From positions 2,356,831 to 2,420,830 of the forward strand of contig CM046839.1 of the NCBI GenBank assembly GCA_025618425.1: DNA of 64,000 bases, in the 5' to 3' direction. The position numbers were made by a program, and so were the translations under genes. This stretch comes from Heliocidaris tuberculata. Taxonomy: Eukaryota; Echinodermata; Echinoidea; Camarodonta; Echinometridae. Positions 47,601-58,977 of the stretch are shown one piece after another (the stretch's first letter is position 1; every line of letters starts with the position of its first letter). The notes beneath the pieces are model-generated. The model did not search any database and was not told where the DNA came from. It was given only the letters and a program-made list of their open reading frames with translations.

Positions 47601-50600
47601 GACCAAATCTTACCTCGGCTGTTCCGGTGCTGATGAGATGTTTCCTGGCCGTCTCCAGCTTGAGATAATCCTCTTCAGGATCCTGTACAAAGATTTCAAT
47701 GGACAGATCCTTCTGCTCAAGGAGTCTTGGGCTGTAGTTCCCTTGGATGTACTCTACATAGCTCTCCTCGGCAAGGTCTTCCTCTGTCAAGATGGACTCT
47801 GGTCTGTAAGGGAGAGGTAGAGAGAATTGAAAGATCCAAGGAATATTTGTTGGATGTTCCCTACTAGTGCTGGTATCGGCACGGAAAATCTATGTCGCCA
47901 TGTCACAATAAAATTAACGCCGATGTCGACATGTGTCGACATCTGGACATGAGTCAAAAAAGTCTAAACTCGGGTCGCTCCCGTAATGACCGTACACTAT
48001 CAAACCAGAGTTACCCGACACAAATTCACAAGAGCTTTACATGGAATACATGCACTATGTCCTCACGGGCTCACACTCGCAGTCATACTCACTTACAGTT
48101 CTCAAAGATGCACACTGTCAACTATTTGCCCCAAAATTTGTTTTGTATGATCCAATTTATCAAGCATTAATGAAAGTCATGCGGTGCGAGTCAGCTAGTG
48201 TCGCATATCTAGGCATGTACAAGTACGTAATGTATACCGTATACGTACGTACCGGTCGTCGCAGCTAGATACGCAGCGATCGTGTAGCGCGCGCGCGCTG
48301 CTAATACGTATGTGAAACAAATCACGTACGCGCGCACGACGCTACGGCGAGGTACATGTAAAAAGACCCATTTTATGTCGCCATCGGAGCATGCGTGTCG
48401 ACATGTCGGCAAAGTCCAAAACCGGTACTTTTGTCGCCATAGTGGCGACATCAGGCGTGTCGATACCAGCACTATTCCCTACATAGCTTTCTACTGCAAT
48501 GTCCTCCTCTATTAAGATGGACTCTGGTCTATCAGTAGAGGTAGAGATAATTGATAGATCATGGTAATATAGGCTAGTTGGAAAGTGCTCATGTTCATCA
48601 CACTGTGATTTGATGTTCCTTGTGTTATAATCAACCTGCTGAATATGACTGAATTTGTTATAACCGCTATTTTCCATGGGCAAGAGCCTCGATCTGTGGA
48701 TATTAATCAAGGAGTTTATTACCTCAGCCTTAGCACAACAGCCATGAATGACATCGCTATTAGTATTCAACAAGTCATTCTCCTATCAGGTGCCAATATT
48801 CTACCCATCTCTAATTCATTACATCTGCTTCAATTTCATATAACATGGAGATGAACATGAATATTCACGCACTTGGGAAGTCAACATTGCATCATTATCG
48901 ACATACAGATATACAGATTATTTAAACTTGGAAAGCCCAACTTACTCCTCTTCCCCTTCTGCTCCACCCATCGCTCCTTCTTCTGCACCACCCACAGCAC
49001 CCTCTACAGGCTCTGATGGACCAGGCTTTGCTTCATCTTCCTTGGTCTGTTCATCATCATCATCTTCATCCTCAGAGGGTATGTCTATCTCGGCGCTCTC
49101 AGCGGGTGGGTTCTGTGTAGCTTGCGTTGGGTCCCATCCAGATGATGTAGACTCAGCTGAAGGGAACAGGGGTGCAGCTTCTACTCCTTGCTGTTTATGG
49201 TGTTAATATTGATGATGATGATAATGATTATCATAAATAAATGGATTTCTGGAGTTCATTTTCTTGAAACTACACAGTGTAAATATTCTTGTCTCATTAT
49301 ACAACACATGCAAAACATACAATTGCTTGAACAGTGAAAAAAAATACTGAAAGCTTTTATATACAATCTCTAATGACTTTTTTTTGCCTTCAAAGTTATC
49401 GAAGGCTGGCAATGCACTTTCCTTGACTGGGCTACCTTGTTCAAAAAGGATTAATAAGTAGAATTAAAAAAAAATAGGATTGCTAAGTCGTTGACATACC
49501 TGCTGTCGAAGTGCTGCTAGTTTACTTCTGAGCTTTTCTTGATGAAGTTCTCTCAGTCTAGCTCTGGCCATGTGAGCGTCCAACTGCTGTTGTAATGATT
49601 CCCAGTAACCTACACATCAAATTACGCAAACACATTTTCACAGGCATATCAATAATCCTCCATATTTAGGCTGAAAATGGCCATGAAATACAGTCAGTGA
49701 TATTATGTTCAGTGAGCGTTTGCTTGCTGGACAAAGCAAGCTTTTTACGATCATTGAGCACTGATAGATCACTGGGACAAACATTAGTCTGAAAATGCTT
49801 ACTGTCTCTCTCTCTAAAAAAAGGGCTCACTTTATAAGTAACTCAATGCATTATGTTAAGAACACTTTCTCAGTCAGTTAAATCAATCAGATGAATCTCT
49901 TCAGTGATTTTGAAGAGCACAAATCACATATAAAATGTTTCTATGTTCTTTGGAATTATTAACCTGGCTTTAGCTCCAACACATAGCAGAAAAGTGTTTT
50001 GATGAGGGAAATACTCCAATAATTCAAATTCAAACAGATTTGTCACAAACCAGTTACAGAGCTGATGGCACAATTTCTAACTACACTCAAATGCTATTGT
50101 TATTCAAAATAAAGGTGTGCACCCTAGGGGAAGGTGCACTTTCAACAGATTCAATGAAATAAGCTACATCCAGTTTGGGAATTATTTTTTTTTTGGGGGG
50201 GTGTTAAATGTTTCTAATGATGAACATAAAGCAGCCCATCTCACAGATCTCTAGGAGACCTGGGCCCTGTTTCATAAAACTTGTTATCAGTAACAACTGC
50301 CACATTTCTATGACAAATTTGCTCTCACCCAATCAGATACAAAGATTTCAGTAGCTTATAACAGTTATTGCAACTTGTTATTGATAACAAGTTTTATGAA
50401 ACGGGCCCCCGATTTATAAAGTTTCTAATGGATTACCTCGTCTCCATTTCATCCAAATAATAATAATAATAATAATGTCTTTTTTACCCAGGGTAGCCTC
50501 ATCAGTATTATATATTGCTCTCCCTGAGGGCCCTGCAATCATACTATTACCCTGGCTTTATAAAGAGTTTTTATATGAAAAGAGAACGTTAAGTCATCTG

Positions 50601-53600
50601 ATATGATGAGTTATTTGACTGCTGTACTGAGTTATAACGTTTGGAAAATTTCAAAGACTTTTCAGTGAATAAAGGAAAGTAGTGTATTCATGCGATAATC
50701 ATTGTAAAACCTTGTGCAACTCCTCACATCTCTCATTTCTATTTCTCTAAGTATCTTTCAATCTTTCTCATCCTCTTTACTGTTCTGTATACAGGGGACA
50801 CCTTTTTGGTGTTAATCTAAGGGCTCACAAGGATGTAAGCTTCTGCTCATCTTGAAGCTGAAGTTCTACTTGGATTTATTCATTTTGCTTTTCATATCTG
50901 CAAATCAATCTATGTGTACTCCATCCAATTCAGATTGAACAGAATGAAAGGAAATGATAAGAAAATCAATAGAGAATATATTTACCAATGTCAACAGCAT
51001 TGCCACTCTGTATCCTCTGTACAATCTGAGCCTTGAGAGCCAGGAGCTGGACATGACTCTTGTTCTTGAAAACATTGGCTACTTCAGAACTGACTGATGA
51101 ATTGATACCTTCTCGTCTGTCAACAGCCTCTAAAAAATGTCAAAATTTCACATACATGTATGTGGTAAATGATCAGAGCTTGCGGCATAGTGAGAGATAA
51201 TTCATTGTAATCCGAGCAATAAACAAACATGAAATAACCTTGAAAGAAACTTGACTTTAACTTGACAAACTTGCATAAAACTTGAACAAACTTAGAACTG
51301 AAGAAATAATATTTAAATTTAAATAAGATACTTTGAAACAAACTAGAATAGAACAAACAAAACTGAAAGAACTTGAATTGTCTACAACAAAATTGAAAGA
51401 AAATTTGTAACAATCTTTAATTGTACACAACAAATTTGATGATAGCTTGAAAGAATTTTACAGTGAAGAACAACAAAAAAATTAAAGAAACTTCTTAAAG
51501 ATCTTCACATAGCCTATTTCTTACCTTGACCTTCAGGAGTAATCTTCTTGAGTTTTGTGACTTCATCTTCAGCAATGACAGTGATGTCCTTCCAGAATTC
51601 AACATTCTTTCCCTGCTCCAGCTCCACATACACCTTGATGTCCTCCAACAAATCTTCCAGATCAGTTATTGTCAAACCCTGCGGTCAAGACAGTGAAACA
51701 TTTAACAATATCTTGCAAGAATTCTGTAACCTGTTACATTCAGTATTATGTATTTGGCATCATCTGTGCCTGGGAGGGAACAAGTGATCTTAATCATTGT
51801 GACCCTCAGGTCTCTCCCGATTTAACTGACTGCATCAGTTTATCAGTGTAGTATCAATATTATAAGCACAAGGCTGCTGCCTCCTTCGTTGGGACTTTGT
51901 TCATATTGTTATGAAGTCTACTACATCTTTGTATTTGAAGGATATTTCAGATAAATTTACAAGGGCTTGGTGATTTCAATCTTTATCTTATGTTAAGCAG
52001 ATATTAGTTGTAAAAATCTCACTTGCATTAATCATATTCGATTATATTTGTTTCTGTTGTAAATATAAACTTATGATGAACAAAATAAAATTAAAAAGTC
52101 AGAACAATTTTTTTGTTTTAAGTGTATATGTCAGACCTTCAGTTATCAATCATGGTGACAAGGACAACTTTTCACTTTTAATATTTAGGAATGGATGGTC
52201 TTACCACTAGCACCTCTGTTTGAGGCTACCATAGTTTGAACACACTGTAAAGTACCAGACTAGTTTTGAATTTCAGTATTTGGAACTGGCATTGACCTTT
52301 TGTCAGCTTTCTTTTTTTGAGGCTACCATACCTTGAGAACATTATAGGGTTCTTGCATCTCTATGGAGATATCTTCGTCATCCTCGGCACTGATGTACTG
52401 GCCTAGAAGATCAATGGGTTTAGCTGCAAAGGAGGGAACCAAAAATAAAGAAAAATAGGATTAATGAGAGCTGGACACTTTCAACAGTGGGCGGGAGAGT
52501 GATGAGGTAATGAATAAAAATGCGTGTGGACTATGAAAAGACCATTGTCCCTTCCAGGTCAAAGCCAGTGATATAGAGAAGTTGCAGAAAATATATTGTT
52601 CAGACCTATTTGATGTCATTAGGCTTGTTTGAATCAATCAAAAAATTGTTGGAAATATTTCAAATCAAATTTCTTGAAAACATTAATATATTAAAGAAGG
52701 CAAGTTTGTGACGAAGACATACAGAAGTCAGTGACCTATGTGGTTTAAACAGTTCATCTTGTCTTTAATCATAGAATACAACATTGAACTGTATAATTAA
52801 TAAACATTTATCAAGATTTTCAAAATGACTTGAAATAAGAGAAGAGCTAGATTTATCAAATACTCTGTAGTCAATACTCTTGTATCTGAGAATCATTATA
52901 AACATCTCTCTTACAATACCACATAACTTTAATTAGTCAATATCTGATTCAACTCTATTTCACTGAGAAATCACACAAACTATCTTACCTCTGCCATCTT
53001 TGATCCTGACCTTTGACCTCAGCTTAGCTTGGTTCAAATGAAACTGAATAGAGGGAAACAAGGAAGAGATTTACGACAATATGAATGATATTTCAATTTT
53101 CTTCAGTGTTCCAACGAAAAGAGTGACAATATCCAACCAATTCACAAGTGAAAAATATTCTACTCCTATTTCAAATAATTGTACAAAATACACATAAATA
53201 TTCTGAAATACAAAAACATAAACCTAACTGTAAAAATCTACTTTTTTCCTTTTATTTTAAGTATGGACCTTCAATAATATGATTAAACCATACATTATAT
53301 TGGATCAATTATATTACATATAATAAACTTCTTTTGATACAAAGTACACAGAGACATTACATACAAAGCATTATAAAGCATTATATAGATTCAACACATA
53401 AAAATCATTATCATTATAACTATTCTCATTATCAACTCTTTTGCCATGTTTAACATTAAAAATCCGACACAGACCTCTCTTGAGTCTGAAGTTATCCATT
53501 CAGGAAAAGGTACACTACATACATGTACATGTATTTGAAACATTCAACACTGACTCAAGAAAAGGTGGTAACCTTATCAATAACTATTCTAGAAGGGTTT

Positions 53601-56600
53601 TCCTTCTGTCTTTTGGGATGCACCATTCAAAAATACTCATTTAATGATTCACTTACATGGTCTTCTTGTCTCTCCCATTCTTTGTAGTAGTCAGCTTCTC
53701 TAGCTCTTTGTAACTCTTCCTGTTAACACAAGACAAAAGCAAACATTCTAAGGCAGGTTGCACATGTTTGTACCTTGAAGAAATTATGATGTTCCTTTTA
53801 CATGCTACCATTTGATGTCTCTCACCCCCCCCCCCCCCCCTTGTTGACAGAAAGCAGGAATCACATATTTTGTCATTTACCCGTATTCATGAAGCAGGGA
53901 GTTTTGATTTTTGGGGTGAGTGAAATAAATTATACTCGATGATATACTCTAACAATTCAAGAGATGACAATGACGCTGGGATGGTTATGAGCACTTCTTA
54001 CACAAAAAACATCCTTGTACCCGATTAATTAGTGCAGTCACTTCTCTGCCTCATGATAGTTCTCAGTACTATTCTTCCAAACTACTCAAAATATAATACC
54101 ACAATCAAATTTACAACCATAAGAATAACGAAACTGTTAAATGCAGAGAAGTGAATAATATCATCTTACCAATTCTTTATCTCTCTGCTCTCTCTCCTTT
54201 TCTCTTTCTATTCTTCTCTGTTTCACTTTCTGAAGCTCCAGCTGCAAATATGGAAAGAAAAGACTTAAAGGATTAAAAAACATAAAATTTTATCAAAATT
54301 TAATTTCAAAGGTGTTTGTGAGAAATTTAAGTGCTAGAGTACCAAGTTTTTTTTTTTTTTAATATAAAGAATTGTTGAGACATGAACACCGTTCCCCTAT
54401 GGGAAATCTAGAAAGATTAATAGGTGCTGTGTCAATTTCATAGAGACAGAAAACAAATAATATTTACAAATTGGGGTGGCACCTTGGATTAACAAAAGCT
54501 GCTCTTTCTCTTCCTTGTCATGACCTTTGTTGCATCCTCCTACAATCTGTTTTATTCATAATCTGATAAAGATATAACAAACCCCTTTAAGGCAATGCTA
54601 AAATTTTTCAAAAGCTTTGAAACCTTGTTAGCATGGCTTTGATTTTGAATTCCACAAATATTATTCAAGGAATGGAGCCATAAAAAGTTAACCATCATGT
54701 ATGTACACAATTACTACAGCTAAGGCAATTGTAAATGAAACCCATTGTCTATTAAAGGACAGACTGTGATTAGAACCCATGGTCTACTAGTATGAACAAC
54801 TATGCCATGCTCACATTCTCCTGACTGCTTCTTCATACAATCTAGGAGTGATATTTCTAATTTAATTGAACCAAGCTTCAAATATCTTACCCTGTTCTCA
54901 ATCTGCTTCGTTTTCACAATCCTCTTCATCTTGTCAGGATCAACATCTGTGATGCCAAGTTTCTCATTTTTCTAGAAAAATAAGAGAAAAGAAGACACAC
55001 TTCTTGTAAAATATACAAATATGTGGTAATAAATTCTTGATATAATGTGTGCAGCTGACCAGTATGTCAGGTTTATGTCATTTTATTGGATAAGTAGCAA
55101 TTTTCAAAAGATGAAAAAAAAGAAGGTTTCTCGTATAGTTAATATGCGATTCAAGAGGTACATTAAAATCATGCAAGGTCATTTATTTTCAATCTAAATC
55201 ACCTACAGGTATTTTGCTCAAAAATATATTAACTGTAATGAATTGATTTTCATATACTTATTAATCGCAACTAAACATACCTACATTAAATTCTGTAATG
55301 CCCTGCAATAGCAACACTTGAACTAGTCAATCTTAAAATATTATTATTTAGCTTGTCTAACTAATGAATACATTTCATAAAAACAAGTCTTAAAGGTAAA
55401 ATAACAAAACTGACAGGTAATAAGAGAACATTTTTTGTGCTTACCTTGACCCAGACAAATGTATCCAGTAGGTTTGGATCTCCAAAAGGATTGTCTTCAT
55501 TGGTATAGCCCTGTTAAAATTCAAAACAATGAATATTGTCTGATTAATATAAAATACAATTCATAAAGGGTATCATGATACATATTCTAAGTGAAGAAAT
55601 TACACACAAAATTCTAACCAAGGAGATTTATTTCAGACATTGCGTTCTACACAAAAAAGTAAGTTGGTCAATTATTTAAAATAACACTAGTCCCAGATAT
55701 TATATTCAATGGAGAGAAGTAGCTCATTTCAGTTTTTTCTCACCAGTTCTCATTTAATGCCTGATTTCATATCAAAGATTATCATTAGCTTTTAAGTACA
55801 AACTATGTCTATCAAATACGTGCATTGTGGCTGCTTGACTGGCATAAAGGATTAAACATGATGTACCAGAGCAATTTTCTAAAAACATGTAGTTTGTAGT
55901 TTGGTGAGGAACTGCTGTTGACTTTATTCAGACATGACAATGTAAACTACCTCAAAAGACTGCAACAGCAAGATTAAAAACATTTTTACCGGTAAATAAA
56001 TGGCAAGTAGGGATGAAAAAAGCTGCGCACACCAAAGGCCCATTGGATGCTCACTTATCTGTTTGTTAAAGGGACCAAAAAGTTGCAAATCGTGGTGTTT
56101 TGGAGCTTGGCCCAGCTCGGGTAATATTCAGGAATCTCCGTACAGCTTCGGTAAAAGTTTGAATTGTGTGTAGGCAGCACGCATGCGATCGACCGATCCG
56201 AAGAAAGACGAACTGAACAACCCAACTGACAAACTACCCCACCCTCGACGGCAATTTTGTTCGCTGCTCCAAGATTGTTGTTATGCACGGCCTTGCCATA
56301 GGGGCAAGCGAATGAAATTGAGAATACATGGATATCGAGTGGTGGCTCCCTTTAAGATGAAGAAATGTGAAGAACACTTCTCTTCAAGACATTTCATTCT
56401 GACGCCATGTTTTTTTTTTAAAGGCAGTTCACTGCATCATGTGTGAAAGAGGCTTTATTCTTACCATCATTTCTTCATCCCATCCCATTTGTTCCTTTCT
56501 CTTCCGGTCCTTGAGCTGTTTCTTGGCCATCCTCCTGAGTCTCTTCTCTTCCATCGTCTCTGTAGCTTTCATCATCGATTTCTTCATTCTGATGACAATG

Positions 56601-58938
56601 AAGAAATCAAAAATCTGTAAGATGGTATTCCTAACAAATCATTGCATCATATCTATGCAATATAAGTCTATGATGTACAGGTATATCTTATATAATCATA
56701 AGGAAATAGAGCGGTAAAGTCAAAGAGGTAAATGATATCCTAAATTTTCAAATCTGTATATACTCTTTGTAGGTTTCTCAACCTCATAAAAGTTCATATT
56801 TATGCTCTATAGTTTTCAAAAGAGAATAACTTCTTCAATGTTAATTTCTTATATACAAGTTGCACCAATAAATATGTTGTGTTATTTTTGATTTCCTTAA
56901 ACATTTCAAAGTTCAACTGTTCACAGAAAAAGCTTAATTTGCATGGATAAATCTCAAAATAAAAAAAAAACAAAGACAAAACCACCCCCCCAAAAAAAAA
57001 CAAACAAATGGGAAATTGCAAAAGGAACAATGTATTCCAAAAAACATATTAAGCAGCCACATATAAAAAAGTTTTTTTGTCTTTATCTGAAAAATGCATA
57101 CTCAGTTTTAAAGAAACAAAGTAATGTTACAGTTTTAGCTGAGGCTAGATGCTGTGAGGAAAATCAGTTTGACCAAATCCAAGACCTATATAAACACTGT
57201 AAGATTATATTCGCACATTCTTTACTAGGCAATGAATAATGAGGAGATATTTACTTTTCATCAACAGCAGTCTTTGGTTTGACAGCAGATTGTCCTAAGG
57301 GGGAGCGAGATCTTGTCCGGCTGCGAGACCTCCTCTTTTTGCGCTTATGGCTGTGATGGCGATCTCTATCTTCATACTTTGATTTGGTCCTAGACCTTGA
57401 CTGGGATCTGGATGTAGACCTGGATCTAGATCTTGACCTATGCTTCTTTCTCTTCTTCTGTTGTCGTCTCTCTGCCTCACTGTCACTGCTTTCTGGTGTT
57501 ATACTTCTGTGAGAGGAAATTACAGGTATATTTCAGCAAATGATTTTAATGATTTGCACAAGACAAACAAAATTGTCCAGCACTTCACCAAAGTGGTATG
57601 CATACACTCATCGACCTACAGTCACTCACGCAATTAGGTTGGTGATATTACGGGACACTGCCGGAGTGCCGGGTCTACGAGCGCAGCGTAGGCTTTTTTG
57701 GGGAGTCGTGCGGACAATATTGAACCTACCAGTAACCATTAAAATTAATATTTCACATTCTGTTTTCGATATTTTTGAATTCCAGGGTAAAAAATGGGGT
57801 TTTATTATTTCAAAGCTATGGTGAAGAGGAGATGAGAGAGGCTGGCTCACGGTAAAGGCGATTTTTAGTAGGTTCATTAGACTCTAAAATGGCTGCTATA
57901 TTGCAGAGTGATCTTATTAAAAACCAGGCTCTATGAAGAGTAGCGTCAGCTTTTTTTTTTTTTTACTCTTCAAAGAGCCTTCCAGGCTACCTTTACTCTA
58001 CATAAAACTTAGACCGAAAAATCAGTCTATTTTGTTCGGGAATATGCTCGAAAAACGCCCTGAACGACGCCCCGAAAAAACCTTCACTACGCTCGTAGAC
58101 CCGGAAGTGTCCCGTAATATCATCGACCTACAGTCAATCACGCAATTTTCAGATCCACCATACATTAGACAAGACCGCTACAAGCACGCGGGCATCGCAC
58201 GCATTTTGATTGGGCGTCTTCGGCATGCATGCAGTAGCGCTCTTGTCTAACGTATGGTGGATCTGAAAATTGCGTGAGTGACTGTAGGTCGATGACATCA
58301 CGGGACACTTCCGGGTCTACGAGTGTGGTGAAGGCTTTTTCGGGGCGTCGTTCGGACAACATTCAACCTAACGGTAACCATTAAAATTAATATTTCACAT
58401 TTTTTTCCCCAATATTTTTTAATTCTAGGGTAAAAAATGGGGTTTTAATATTCTAAAGCTATGGTGAAGAGGAGATGAGAGAAGCTGGCTCATGGTAAAG
58501 GTGATTTTTAGTAGGTTCATTAGACTCTAAAATGGCTGCTATATTCCAGGCTACTTGCGATACCGTTTTGCCAGAAGTGACAGTAAATTACGGATTTCAT
58601 TTTTGGAATTATCTTTTCCAACGTCGGTGAGTTGAATTTATTGTATTTCATGGATATGTTGGTGTCGGTTTTTGTAAATCAAATGCTGATTTTGAGTGAA
58701 TGTTGGTGACTTTTGTGCAGTGGTGTTTTGAAAGTGTTGAGGTGTATGACTGCCTAGAGTCTACACACGAAGTATAGTAAAGTCGCTATGAGTGCTAAAG
58801 ATTTTTCTGTCTACATAAAACTATGAAAAGATATTTGGAGCACTCGTAGCGGCCACTCACACTTATGCGAGGTTATTGGAGATAACGGCATTACTATACT
58901 TCGTGTGTATACTTTTGGACGGTCATACACCTCAACAC

Positions 58939-58977
<39 letters not shown>

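Larger units (their letters stand above)
47742..48570. repeat. Tandem duplication covering the 5' part of CACTIN exon 14
   Basis: Unit 1 (47742-47849) holds the 5' part of exon 14, its acceptor and some intron. Unit 2 is 47850-47864 plus 48483-48570, split by the hAT-like MITE at 47865-48474. Unit 2 still encodes a diverged PESILIEEDIAVESYV beside an AG acceptor (real exon: PESILTEEDLAEESYV). Confidence 0.85.

Noticed and set aside
57626..58362. Repeated frames containing TLVDPEVSR
   Set aside because: The same peptide appears because the DNA is an inverted/direct repeat; frames run in both orientations and have no known domain.
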